From Eubacteriaceae bacterium (GTDB lineage Bacteria > Bacillota > Clostridia > Eubacteriales > Eubacteriaceae), in the NCBI GenBank assembly GCA_012522805.1, contig JAAYJS010000032.1:1-61835 (forward strand): a stretch of 61,835 nucleotides of DNA, written 5' to 3'. How positions within the stretch are numbered: the stretch's first letter is position 1; each line of letters begins with the position of its first letter. The position numbers were made by a program, and so were the translations under genes. Below are positions 27,752-37,940 of the stretch, piece by piece. The notes under the pieces are model-generated. The model was not told where the DNA came from and did no database searches. It saw nothing but the letters and a program-made list of their open reading frames with translations.

Positions 27752-29242
27752 ATGAAAGAACAATACATCAGTACCCGCGGTACACAGGAGGGCTTGAGCG
27801 CCTCTTCCGCCATCATCAAAGGTATAGCATCCGACGGGGGTCTCTTTGTCGCATCACACTTAAATCGTATGAATCTTCCCTTGAAAGATTGGTTGTCTTG
27901 TAAGACCTACAGCGATTTTGCTCAAAAGGTGCTGTCGCTTTTTCTCACAGATTTCACGGCATCGCAAATTGAACACTGTGTCACACAAGCTTACGAAACC
28001 GGTAAATTCAGCAGTCAAGAGCCCGTGCAGCTTGAAGACGTTGGTGACCGCGCTTTTTTGGAATTGTACCACGGTCCCACAGCTGCATTTAAGGATATGG
28101 CTTTGACGATTTTACCGCATTTAATGACCACTGCGCTTAAAAATGTCGGGGCGGACCACCGTGTGTTAATTTTAACGGCTACTTCCGGGGATACGGGTAA
28201 AGCCGCCTTGGAGGGCTTTAAAGATGTGCCCGGAATTGGCATTGTGGTGTATTACCCTAAAGATGGTGTCAGTTTGGTTCAAGAAAAACAGATGATCACC
28301 CAGGAGGGCGACAACACCAAGGTGGTGGGTGTTGTCGGCAATTTCGATGATACCCAGACCGGTGTCAAATTGATTTTTAATAACGAAACAATCAAGGCGC
28401 AATTGATGACACAGAACACCGTTCTGTCTTCGGCCAATTCCATCAACATCGGGCGTCTTTTGCCTCAAATTGTCTATTATTTTTACAGCTATTTTGAATT
28501 GGTGCGTCGAGACAAAATTGTCTTGGGCGACGCCGTCAATTACGTTGTACCCACCGGTAATTTCGGAAATATTTTAGCCGGCTATTATGCCCGTAAAATG
28601 GGTTTACCGGTCCATAAGTTCGTATGTGCGTCCAACAACAATTGTATTTTGACCGATTTTATCAACACCGGTGTTTATGATACCAAGCGCCCATTCTATA
28701 AAACTTCGTCCCCCTCTATGGATATTTTAGTTTCCAGCAATTTAGAGCGCTTGTTATACGACCTGTGTGGCGAGGACGCAAGCGTTGTCAAAGGTTATAT
28801 GGATCTTTTAAACACGGAGGGTGTCTACCGCATTGATGAGGAGCTTCTCGGCAAGGTACAAGAACTTTTCTATGGCGGATTTGCAGACGAAAATGCCACA
28901 AAAGACGCCATTCGAAAAACTTTCGAGGAAAAGAACTATTTGATGGATCCCCACACCGCCGTTGCCAATGCGGTTTATGAGGCCTACGTGCAAAAAACCG
29001 CAGACAACACCCCGGCGGTCATTTTATCCACTGCCAGTCCTTTTAAATTTTCCCAGAGTGTTTATGAATCTTTGTACGGTGAAAGTCCAGAAGATATGGA
29101 TCCCTTTCAACAATTGAAAGAATTGTCGCAACAAACCGGAGTGCCTATTCCAAAACCATTGCAAGATTTAGAAACGAAACCCGTTCGTCACCAAACAGTC
29201 GTAGATAAGCAAGATATGGCGACGGTTTTAGAAAGTATTTAG
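27752..29242 (+). CDS. thrC: Threonine synthase
   Basis: 496 residues. This is the long form with an N-terminal extension (ISTRGTQEGLSASSAIIKGI). The PLP lysine lies in HGPTAAFKDMAL (about residue 112), with the phosphate loop in VPTGNFGNILAGYYA. It converts O-phosphohomoserine to threonine. The GGAGG site before ATG and only 3 bp plus a short leader to thrB indicate an operon. Confidence 0.96.
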   Translation: MKEQYISTRGTQEGLSASSAIIKGIASDGGLFVASHLNRMNLPLKDWLSCKTYSDFAQKVLSLFLTDFTASQIEHCVTQAYETGKFSSQEPVQLEDVGDRAFLELYHGPTAAFKDMALTILPHLMTTALKNVGADHRVLILTATSGDTGKAALEGFKDVPGIGIVVYYPKDGVSLVQEKQMITQEGDNTKVVGVVGNFDDTQTGVKLIFNNETIKAQLMTQNTVLSSANSINIGRLLPQIVYYFYSYFELVRRDKIVLGDAVNYVVPTGNFGNILAGYYARKMGLPVHKFVCASNNNCILTDFINTGVYDTKRPFYKTSSPSMDILVSSNLERLLYDLCGEDASVVKGYMDLLNTEGVYRIDEELLGKVQELFYGGFADENATKDAIRKTFEEKNYLMDPHTAVANAVYEAYVQKTADNTPAVILSTASPFKFSQSVYESLYGESPEDMDPFQQLKELSQQTGVPIPKPLQDLETKPVRHQTVVDKQDMATVLESI

Positions 29243-29254
29243 GAGGTGTGCGTG

Positions 29255-30148
29255 ATGGATAATACCATTCGTGTCAGAGTACCGGCAACCACGGCAAACC
29301 TTGGAGCCGGTTTTGATACCTTGGGTTTAGCCTTTAAACTATACAATACCTTTACCTTTGAGGAAAAAAAAGACGGTAAGCTCACCATACGCGGTGTACC
29401 GCTCCATTATCAAAATGAAAGTAACTTGGTCTACCGCGCCATGTTGGAGGTTTTTAAAAGAGTTTCTTATCGGCCAAAGGGGCTGTACATTCATTCCGAA
29501 GCGGACATCCCGGTGGGGAGAGGGCTCGGTTCCTCTGCCACCTGCATCGTCGCAGGATTGGTTGCCGCCAATTTAATGACCAATACGCCCTTGGAAGGCA
29601 AAAAACTTTACGACATTGCCGTCGAGATGGAAGGCCACCCGGACAATATCACACCCGCCATGTTTGGTGGATTGATAGCCGCGGCTTCTACCTACGAAGA
29701 AACTTTTTATTATAAAAAGAAAGTGCACGATAACATCACTTTTTACGGCATCATACCGGATTTTAATTTGGCCACTTGGGAAGCCAGAGAGGCTTTGCCC
29801 AAAAGAGTATCCCACAAGGATGCGGTCTTTAATATTTCCAGAGCTGCCATGACTTATCTCGCTTTAATAGAAGGGGATTTACGGACGTTGGGTGCCATGG
29901 TCGACGACAAGTTGCACCAACGCTATCGCAAAAAGCTCATACACCGGTACGATGATGTCACGAAGTTAGCCGGGCAGGTCGGCGCTGTTGCCACCTGTAT
30001 CAGTGGTGCCGGCCCCACCATATTGGCCATGGTACCGGCCAAGGATGACTATTTTGCACAAAAAATGACCAATTATTTGAATAAGGAACTACCGGGATGG
30101 CAATTAATCCATCTCGAGCCGGATAATGTCGGGGTTTGTGTCGGTTAG
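29255..30148 (+). CDS. thrB: Homoserine kinase
   Basis: 297 residues from the ATG at 29255, with AGGAGGTG upstream (the frame opens three codons earlier at GTG). It is a GHMP kinase: VRVPATTANLGAGFDTLG, the ATP motif PVGRGLGSSATC, and the C-terminal CISGAGPTILAM. It supplies O-phosphohomoserine to ThrC. Confidence 0.96.
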   Translation: MDNTIRVRVPATTANLGAGFDTLGLAFKLYNTFTFEEKKDGKLTIRGVPLHYQNESNLVYRAMLEVFKRVSYRPKGLYIHSEADIPVGRGLGSSATCIVAGLVAANLMTNTPLEGKKLYDIAVEMEGHPDNITPAMFGGLIAAASTYEETFYYKKKVHDNITFYGIIPDFNLATWEAREALPKRVSHKDAVFNISRAAMTYLALIEGDLRTLGAMVDDKLHQRYRKKLIHRYDDVTKLAGQVGAVATCISGAGPTILAMVPAKDDYFAQKMTNYLNKELPGWQLIHLEPDNVGVCVG

Positions 30149-30154
30149 GTTGCT

Positions 30155-30595
30155 ATGGAACAAGAATATTTAATTGTGAACAAAAAAATATTGCCGGATT
30201 ATTTCAGCAAGGTTCTGAAAGCCCGCAATTTATTGGAAACCGCACAATGCCGGTCAGTGTCCGAAGCGGTCAAACAAGTGGGCATCAGTCGCAGTACTTA
30301 TTATAAATACAAGGACTACATCTTTGCCCCTTCCGATAAAACCGGCTTAAAAATGACCCTTGCCTTGAGTCTCAGCAATCGAAAAGGGGTGTTGTCCGAC
30401 GTGTTGAATACCGTCAACCAACACCATTGCAACATCATCACCATTCATCAGGATATCCCCATTCATCAAAGCGCTTATGTGACTTTAACCTTAGACGGCT
30501 TGGAGATGACCACCACGGTAGAGGAATTGATCGGGGATTTAACCGATGTGGAAGGGGTCAACAGCGTTAACCTCGTTACCATGCAAAAGGCATAG
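30155..30595 (+). CDS. ACT-domain protein, PheB/UPF0735-like
   Basis: 146 residues. An N-terminal helix-turn-helix-like part (LETAQCRSVSEAVKQVGISR, then STYYKYKDYIF) and a C-terminal ACT domain (MTLALSLSNRKGVLSDVLN). Length and order match the PheB family, often next to aromatic or threonine genes; function is not established. Seven bases after thrB, so probably co-transcribed. A role as an amino-acid-sensing regulator of the thr genes is inference. Confidence 0.85.
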   Translation: MEQEYLIVNKKILPDYFSKVLKARNLLETAQCRSVSEAVKQVGISRSTYYKYKDYIFAPSDKTGLKMTLALSLSNRKGVLSDVLNTVNQHHCNIITIHQDIPIHQSAYVTLTLDGLEMTTTVEELIGDLTDVEGVNSVNLVTMQKA

Positions 30596-30638
30596 TGTCG
30601 TTTCCGAATCTCAATCCCAACGACTATAAAGGAACCCC

Positions 30639-31202
30639 ATGATCACCTACAATTATGAAATCGAAACCTATCAAAGGGAAGTCGCCGTTAGCAGCTATAT
30701 GGAAACCTGTGTAGACATACCAAAGTTTACGGGTTACTGCAGGCAATGTCCCCATTACCGCAAAAACTGGGCCTGCCCACCTTTTGACTTTTCTGTTGAA
30801 AAGCTGTGGCATTCTTACGAAACCCTGCGACTCAGTGCAAAAAAAATGATTGTTCCACCGGAACTCACCGATCGTACCTACGAAAAGGATGCCTTCAAAG
30901 AAATTTGCTCCAATCTACTGGTGCCGATGAAACAAGCACTGCTTTCCGAGCTGATGGCTTTAGAGGCAAAAACACCGGATAGCTTGGTGCTTTCCATGGG
31001 TACTTGCGATGCCTGTATCCAATGCACCAGACTCAACAAGAAACCTTGTAGAAGTCCCGACCGTTGTCGGCATTCCATCGAATCTTTAGGTGGCGATTTG
31101 AGCAAAACCATCGAACATTATTTCAAAGAGAAACTCATATGGCCAAAAGAAGGACAATTGCCGGAATATTTCTTCTTATTGGGAGGGTTGCTGATCAAAT
31201 AA
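30639..31202 (+). CDS. DUF2284 putative metal-binding protein
   Basis: 187 residues with the family cysteine pattern: CRQCPHYRKNWACPPFDF near the N-terminus, then CDACIQCTRLNKKPCRSPDRC. Nine or more Cys in CxxC-like spacing suggest an Fe-S or zinc site. The biochemical role of DUF2284 is unknown. It follows the thr operon at 43 bp with its own AAAGGAA site. Confidence 0.85.
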   Translation: MITYNYEIETYQREVAVSSYMETCVDIPKFTGYCRQCPHYRKNWACPPFDFSVEKLWHSYETLRLSAKKMIVPPELTDRTYEKDAFKEICSNLLVPMKQALLSELMALEAKTPDSLVLSMGTCDACIQCTRLNKKPCRSPDRCRHSIESLGGDLSKTIEHYFKEKLIWPKEGQLPEYFFLLGGLLIK

Positions 31203-31238
31203 GCCGGCTGACTTCAATACCGAATACAAAAAATAAAA

Positions 31239-31282
31239 AAACACATCCCACCATACCTTTACAGAGGTTGTTGGATGTGTTT
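31239..31282. terminator. Bidirectional terminator
   Basis: AAACACATCC (31239-31248) pairs with GGATGTGTTT (31273-31282), flanked by an A-run and a T-run. It lies between convergent genes. Confidence 0.75.
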
Positions 31283-31287
31283 ATTTT

Positions 31288-31854
31288 TTATGCCGCTATT
31301 TTAGAAAGATGCAGACATTGTTGTCTCTTTAATCCAATTAAACGCAGCACCGCTTTAATAAAGCAGGCGCCGTAAGCTAAATCTCGCATGGTGTTTGTTT
31401 TCTGCGAAGTGTATTCCACCGATAAGAGGTGGAAGAGTCGAGCGATATCTAAATCCGTGACAGCAAATCCCTTCATACAGGGAATTTGATAGTCCAATTC
31501 GCTGAGGTGATAATGCAGTTTTGTTTCGTATACCATGTGTTTCAGAGTTGCGGTTTTCCAAAGAGCGTTGTAAAAGTGGTATTGACAGAAGCAATCTACC
31601 AAGAAGTGGCATAAGATGCCAAGTTTTCTGGAAAACTCTTTTTCTTCCATCCATTCCGTCGCCAATTCTTGAACCAATTCGTTGATAAAGTTTCCCGCTT
31701 GTAAAAATCGATGGTCGAAATCGTAGGTGCTCTTATCGATATCCGGTATAATGTTACCGTAAATGAAGCTGGCTTTATTGATGGTTTCGCCGGTTAATAT
31801 TTCCGCTTCCCAGTGGAATGCCTTTGCCAATGCATAATGGGTGTTTACTATCAT
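31288..31854 (-). CDS. Zinc-dependent phospholipase C / S1-P1 nuclease-fold protein
   Basis: 188 residues with the metal ligand spread typical of the PLC fold: NTHYALAKAF at the N-terminus, YGNIIPDIDKSTYDFDHRF and LGILCHFLVDCFCQYHF. It has no signal peptide, unlike secreted phospholipases, and the C-terminal region (YGACFIKAVLRLIGLKRQ) is membrane-seeking. Cytosolic members in Clostridia are uncharacterised. It is transcribed alone. Confidence 0.75.
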   Translation of the reverse strand: MIVNTHYALAKAFHWEAEILTGETINKASFIYGNIIPDIDKSTYDFDHRFLQAGNFINELVQELATEWMEEKEFSRKLGILCHFLVDCFCQYHFYNALWKTATLKHMVYETKLHYHLSELDYQIPCMKGFAVTDLDIARLFHLLSVEYTSQKTNTMRDLAYGACFIKAVLRLIGLKRQQCLHLSKIAA

Positions 31855-31922
31855 GATGTTCCTTTAAAATTTTATTCTTCCCTATCTTAACGGAATAACC
31901 GCCGGAAATCCTTAAAATTACA

Positions 31923-31950
31923 TTTTTTTAATTCTTTAAGAATTAAAAAA
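31923..31950 (-). terminator. AT-only inverted repeat, possible terminator of ogg/mnmA
   Basis: TTTTTTTAATTC TTTAA GAATTAAAAAA, about 80 bp after the glycosylase stop. The stem is AT-rich and weak. Confidence 0.4.
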
Positions 31951-32029
31951 GATCCCTCAGGCTGATCCGATGGATTCAATACACTGCATAGGCGTGATGC
32001 ATTTTTCGACTCAGAGCCAAACGTTCAAC

Positions 32030-32886
32030 CTATTTTTGTTGCTGTCGAGCGGTATAAAACAAAAATTGTTGTGCCAATCCGGCATAGTCTCCCCAGCGTT
32101 CCCTGGCCAAGGCATAGCCGTTTTTTTCCGTCACGGTCTCTAAGCGATATTGTTCCTTGAAAACCCGCTTGATCCACACGTCGTGGGGACATACCTCATA
32201 GCGATGAAGCCCGAAAAGTAAAATACAATCCGCTACCTTACCGCCAACTCCATGGATAGACATCAGCATCTTTCTGGCCTCCGCTGTGGACATTTCCTTT
32301 AAGGACGCTTCTCTGATTTCACCCTTGGCAAATCGTTCTGCTGCATCCACCAAATACCGGTCCCGATAACCCACACCCAAAAGGCGCAATTCTTCACAGG
32401 ATACTGCCGCCAGTCTTTCCGGGGTGGGCAAGGTGTAAAAAACCGCGCCTTCATGGTGGATCGGTACACCATAGGTTGTACACAAAGCGTCGACCAATTT
32501 CTTGATCCTCGGTATGTTGTTGTTTTGGGAGAGAATAAAACACACCGTCATCTCCCACAAGGGTTGTTTGAGAATGCGTATGCCCTTGCCTTTCTCTAAA
32601 GCACGGGCCATGGGCGTATCGGTGCAGAGCTCTTTTAAGTAAGCGTCGTAGTCTTCATCCAAGCTTAAGTAATGGGTCCAAAAAGAGAGATCTTCCGGTG
32701 GGATAGCCTTGAAGATCAATCTGTTTTTTTCCTGTTTTGCTTTCAGTACCCGCTCCCCGACAACCACGGTCAACCAACCCTTTTCGACGGTGTATCTGAA
32801 GTTTTGTCCACTATCGAAGGTCTTGATCAAATCGAAGCTATCGGGTACATGGATTGCTAAAGTCGATGTTTCTTTCACTTGATCCA

Positions 32887-32887
<1 letters not shown>
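32030..32887 (-). CDS. ogg: 8-oxoguanine DNA glycosylase (OGG1 family)
   Basis: 285 residues. N-terminal OGG-type beta domain (FDLIKTFDSGQNFRYT, including the QxFRW-like segment), then the helix-hairpin-helix GPD core: LSQNNNIPRIKKLV, the hairpin SIHGVGGKVADCILLFG with the catalytic Lys, and CPHDVWIKRVF with the catalytic Asp. It excises 8-oxoG opposite C and nicks by beta-elimination. It abuts the mnmA gene (shared base 32887). Confidence 0.9.
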
Positions 32888-34037
<1,150 letters not shown>

Positions 34038-34044
34038 TCCGATT

Positions 34045-35238
34045 TTATGCTTCTTGCATGGCCTGCGCCATATCCTTTGCTAAAACAGCCAGCTTTTCTT
34101 GATCTTCCGGCTGAACACCACTTTTAATTAAAACCATGGGTGATGCCACATCTGCTTTTGTTTCTTCAATAAATCTTTCAAATTCTCTGTCGGCACCGCA
34201 ACTCCAAGAGTAGTTGCAGACAAATCCCAGTTTGTTGTTTTTAACCTTCACTTCCGACAATTTGTAAAGCATGTAAGCCATTTTAGGGAATATTTTACTG
34301 TAGTAGGAAGGTGCTGCTAACACAACCCCTTTGGTCACCCAAATATCCGCAATGGCATAGGAAATATCCACCCGACTGAGGTCGTACATTTTAATGTTCC
34401 GAACGCCTTGTGCCTTCAATTCATTGGCCAAGATTTCTACGGCATCTCTGGTGTTGCCGTACATGGTGCCATAAACGATGACAACCCCTTCTTGTTTTTC
34501 GCATTTTGCCAATGAGGTGTATTTGTTCAAAATATATTCGGGGTGGGAGCGCCATACCAAACCGTGAGCCGGACAAATGGTTTTGATTTCGATCGACGCC
34601 AATTTATTCAAAGCTCTTTCTGCTTGCCCGGTCACTTTGCCTACAATACAGGCATAGTAACGATTGATACTGTCTTCATAGCTTTCATAGTCGTTTTCGT
34701 CATCAAAGATGCCTCCGTTAACAGTACCGAAGGAACCGAAAATATCCATGGAAAAGAGGGTTTTTGTTTTGGTCTCGTAGGTCACCATGGATTCCGGCCA
34801 GTGAACCATGGGGGTCATAAAGAATTGTAAAGTGTGTTCCCCCAAGGGCAGCGTTTCGCCTTCTGCCAGTTCGTGGACATTGTCGCATACATTAAAGAAA
34901 TTGCCGATCATGTCCACACCCTTTTTGCTGGCGTAAATGGCCATATCCGGATAAACATCCCGCAGGGCTAAAATTCCGGAGCTGTGATCCGGTTCCACAT
35001 GGTTGACGATGAGATAGTCTACCTGTTTGTCACCGATGACTTCTTTAATATTGTCGAGGAATTCGTTGGCTTTAAATGCCTTAACCGTGTCGATCACGGC
35101 GACTTTGTCATCATTGATGATGTAGGCATTGTAAGCGACGCCCTCTTTTTCTATGTTCCACAAACCTTCAAAGGCAACGGTTTCTCTGTCGTTGACACCT
35201 ATCCAATGAATGTTGTCGAATACTTCTCTTGTTTTCAT
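34045..35238 (-). CDS. A-type flavodiiron protein (FprA/NorV-like O2 or NO reductase)
   Basis: 397 residues. The N-terminal metallo-beta-lactamase domain carries the di-iron ligands in HVEPDHSSGIL (HxExDH, about 79-89), MVHWPESMVTY, DIFGSFG and CPAHGLVWRS. The C-terminal flavodoxin domain binds FMN (VIVYGTMYGNTRDAVE). There is no fused rubredoxin, so electrons come from a separate donor. These enzymes detoxify O2 or NO in anaerobes. Monocistronic or with the C_GCAxxG_C_C gene 58 bp upstream. Confidence 0.95.
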   Translation of the reverse strand: MKTREVFDNIHWIGVNDRETVAFEGLWNIEKEGVAYNAYIINDDKVAVIDTVKAFKANEFLDNIKEVIGDKQVDYLIVNHVEPDHSSGILALRDVYPDMAIYASKKGVDMIGNFFNVCDNVHELAEGETLPLGEHTLQFFMTPMVHWPESMVTYETKTKTLFSMDIFGSFGTVNGGIFDDENDYESYEDSINRYYACIVGKVTGQAERALNKLASIEIKTICPAHGLVWRSHPEYILNKYTSLAKCEKQEGVVIVYGTMYGNTRDAVEILANELKAQGVRNIKMYDLSRVDISYAIADIWVTKGVVLAAPSYYSKIFPKMAYMLYKLSEVKVKNNKLGFVCNYSWSCGADREFERFIEETKADVASPMVLIKSGVQPEDQEKLAVLAKDMAQAMQEA

Positions 35239-35296
35239 ATGAACTCCTTAGTATTTTAAACTGGTCCGATCGCCTGAAAAGTAACTTACCTTTTGA

Positions 35297-35716
35297 TTAC
35301 TTGTTTAAGGTATCAAAAACTTCTTGAAGCAATCGTCCTGTTTCTTCTTTAACCGGGTTACACCCCACAACGGGATCCCTAAATTTTTCTTTAATGGCAG
35401 CGCATTGTAATGAACCAAAATGCTCTTCAAAAGCTTGCATAAAAAGTTCTCGCGCTTTTTTGACATTTTCTCGGTTGTCCGGCAAGGGATTGGCGTAAGC
35501 TGTACTTAAAGCTGCCAAAGCACCCATAAAAGCACCGCAAGTCAGTTCTTTGCCAAATCCACCACCAAAAGCCGCCATGGTATTCAAGGCATTTTCATCT
35601 AAGCCTAAATTTTCTATGTCGTTAGCGACGCGCAACAAAGTTTCAGCACAATTGTAATGATGCTCCTCACCCTTGCCGCTATTCATATTGTCGTATTCTT
35701 TTACTTTGTTTTTCAT
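35297..35716 (-). CDS. C_GCAxxG_C_C family redox-associated protein
   Basis: 139 residues with the defining cysteines: NCAETLLRV, LTCGAFMGALAAL, LQCAAIKEKF and VVGCNPVKEET. The family is thought to be redox-active and is frequent in anaerobes; no reaction is proven. It is encoded upstream of the flavodiiron protein on the same strand, which suggests, but does not show, a joint role in oxidative defence. Confidence 0.88.
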   Translation of the reverse strand: MKNKVKEYDNMNSGKGEEHHYNCAETLLRVANDIENLGLDENALNTMAAFGGGFGKELTCGAFMGALAALSTAYANPLPDNRENVKKARELFMQAFEEHFGSLQCAAIKEKFRDPVVGCNPVKEETGRLLQEVFDTLNK

Positions 35717-35909
35717 ATCTTGCCTCTTTCTCAGTATACACTTAATTATATACCCTTTTGCGTGTAAAAACCATAAAATTATAGGACTTGCTTGAAATCC
35801 TTAACTATTATTGGACAAATAGTGTATCATAAAGAGAACTTGTAGGTTGCAAACGCGCGTTCAGCGACCACAACTATTTTATAGATCGAACATTGCGATA
35901 GGAGAAATA

Positions 35910-37352
35910 ATGAACACCTACGAAGAAAAAAACGCACTCTTGTTGGAAGAATTTAAAGCCATTGCCTCGATACCCAGAGGGTCTTACAATACAAAAGCCA
36001 TTTCCGATTATTGTAAGGACGTAGCGAAACAAGCGGGGGCTGAAGTGTACCAGGATGCGCTTAACAATCTCATCATCACCATACCGCCATCCCCGGGCTA
36101 TGAAACATCCAGCCCCGTTATTTTACAAGGTCATTTGGATATGGTCTGCGAAAAAACACCGGACAGCGAACATGATTTTTTAAAAGACGGTATCACCTTG
36201 ATCTTTGATGGCGATTGGCTACACGCGGATAACACCACCTTGGGTGCGGACAACGGCGGCGCCATTGCCATGGGGCTTGCACTGTTAAAGGACCCGTCGG
36301 CGTTGCACCCAAAGGTTTATCTGGTCTTTACCACGGAGGAAGAAGTCGGCATGGAGGGTGCATTGGGCATCGACCTGAGCCCGGCTCAAGATGCCACCAT
36401 GCTGATCAATTTAGATTCAGGAGAGGAAGGCGTTTTTATTACCGGATGTGCGGGAAGCGTCGCTCTCAAATTTTCTTTACCCTTTGTGCGCACCGAAGCC
36501 CAAGGCTTACACCTTCAATTGGAAGTCAGCGGTTTAACCGGAGGCCATTCCGGGCTAGAAATACACCACCAAGGTGCCAATGCCTCTATTTTAACGGCTA
36601 CAGTCTTGAGTCTTTTAAAAACACCCTATCACCTCATCAGCATCAATGGCGGTACAAAAGACAACGTGATCACCACCGAGGCGCTGGCCGAATTGGTCAT
36701 CCAACCAAAGGACCTCTCTGCATTTCAAGAGGAGGTTCAGAGTTTGGAAAAAAGTATGCAAGCGCTGTACACTACCAGAGATCCGGATTTAAAATTTGAC
36801 TTGAAGATTTTAGAGGAAGGCCGCTTTGCTGTACTACCCCAAGAAGACGCCAAACGCCTAGCCTTCTTTACGACCCACGCCCCCAACGGCGTTCAAAAAA
36901 TGAACGCGTCCATACCGGGAATGGTGGATACCTCCCTAAACTTAGGCATTACAAAAACCGAAGCAGACCGCGTGCTGTGGCATTACCACCCCCGTTTCTC
37001 ACAGAGCGTAGAAAAAGACGCGCTGATCCAAAAGATGCAAAACTTAGCCGACTATCTCGGTATTGAGGATGAAGTTTTAGGTTGCTCTCCGGGATGGGCC
37101 TACCGGGAGGACTCCACTTTAAGAAACTTGATGACTGAAGTCTATCAAAATCTTTTCGATATAACGCCTCAGATCACCACCATCCATGCCGGTTTGGAAT
37201 GTGGGATCTTATTGCAAAAACTCCCCCATTTGGACTGCATCTCCATCGGCCCGGATATGGAGGCGATTCATTCAGCCAAAGAGCGACTGCACCTGCCGTC
37301 TTTTTACAGAACCTACCACTTTTTGAGAAAAACCTTGGAGGCACTCCGATAA
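35910..37352 (+). CDS. pepD: Cytosolic beta-alanyl/aminoacyl-histidine dipeptidase (peptidase D, M20C)
   Basis: 480 residues from the ATG at 35910 after a TAGGAGAAAT site (the open frame begins 21 codons earlier in poor context). Zinc-peptidase motifs: LQGHLDMVCEK, LGADNGGAIAMGL, FTTEEEVGMEGALG and the late HAGLECGIL. A lid domain sits in the middle. It hydrolyses Xaa-His and other dipeptides. The stop is directly followed by the pabA start, so it is probably the first gene of that operon. Confidence 0.93.
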   Translation: MNTYEEKNALLLEEFKAIASIPRGSYNTKAISDYCKDVAKQAGAEVYQDALNNLIITIPPSPGYETSSPVILQGHLDMVCEKTPDSEHDFLKDGITLIFDGDWLHADNTTLGADNGGAIAMGLALLKDPSALHPKVYLVFTTEEEVGMEGALGIDLSPAQDATMLINLDSGEEGVFITGCAGSVALKFSLPFVRTEAQGLHLQLEVSGLTGGHSGLEIHHQGANASILTATVLSLLKTPYHLISINGGTKDNVITTEALAELVIQPKDLSAFQEEVQSLEKSMQALYTTRDPDLKFDLKILEEGRFAVLPQEDAKRLAFFTTHAPNGVQKMNASIPGMVDTSLNLGITKTEADRVLWHYHPRFSQSVEKDALIQKMQNLADYLGIEDEVLGCSPGWAYREDSTLRNLMTEVYQNLFDITPQITTIHAGLECGILLQKLPHLDCISIGPDMEAIHSAKERLHLPSFYRTYHFLRKTLEALR

Positions 37353-37940
37353 ATGAATTCGCTGAAATTATTGATGATCGATAACTACGATTCCTTCGTT
37401 TACAACTTGGTTCGTTATTTTGAGGAGTTGGGCATTGCCATGGACATCCTGCGAAACGACCACCCGGATTTGCAGAACAAAGACCTCAGCGGGTACGACG
37501 GTCTCGTCATCTCGCCGGGTCCCAAGTCCCCCACAGAGGCCGGTTTTTGCCTGGATGTGATTCAACGCTATAAGGGACGAGTTCCCATTTTGGGCATTTG
37601 CCTCGGTCACCAATGCATCGGCCATGTCTTCGGCGCATCGGTGGTCAAGGGTCGTCGACCGTACCACGGCAAGGTTACGGAAATTTCCCACAAAGGGACC
37701 GGACTTTTTAAAGACATTGCCCTGCCCATTGCTGTAACCCGCTACCATTCCCTAGTGGTGGAAAACTTACCGGAAGAATTGGAAGTCACCGCCCTTACCG
37801 AAGACAACGTGGTGATGGGCATGTGCCATAAAAACTACCCCGTTCATTCCCTTCAATTTCACCCCGAAGCAGCTTTAACAGAAGAGGGCCATGCCCTATT
37901 AAAAAACTTTTTGGAGATTTGTCAAACCTATGCAGTTTAA
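37353..37940 (+). CDS. pabA: Aminodeoxychorismate synthase, glutamine amidotransferase subunit
   Basis: 195 residues, class I glutaminase. MIDNYDSFVYNLVRYFEELG is at the N-terminus, the nucleophile Cys in PILGICLGHQCIG (about residue 80) and the His/Glu in SLQFHPEAALTEEG. It supplies ammonia to PabB. TrpG is nearly identical in sequence type, but the adjacent pabB and pabC fix the role. It overlaps pabB by 11 bp. Confidence 0.92.
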   Translation: MNSLKLLMIDNYDSFVYNLVRYFEELGIAMDILRNDHPDLQNKDLSGYDGLVISPGPKSPTEAGFCLDVIQRYKGRVPILGICLGHQCIGHVFGASVVKGRRPYHGKVTEISHKGTGLFKDIALPIAVTRYHSLVVENLPEELEVTALTEDNVVMGMCHKNYPVHSLQFHPEAALTEEGHALLKNFLEICQTYAV

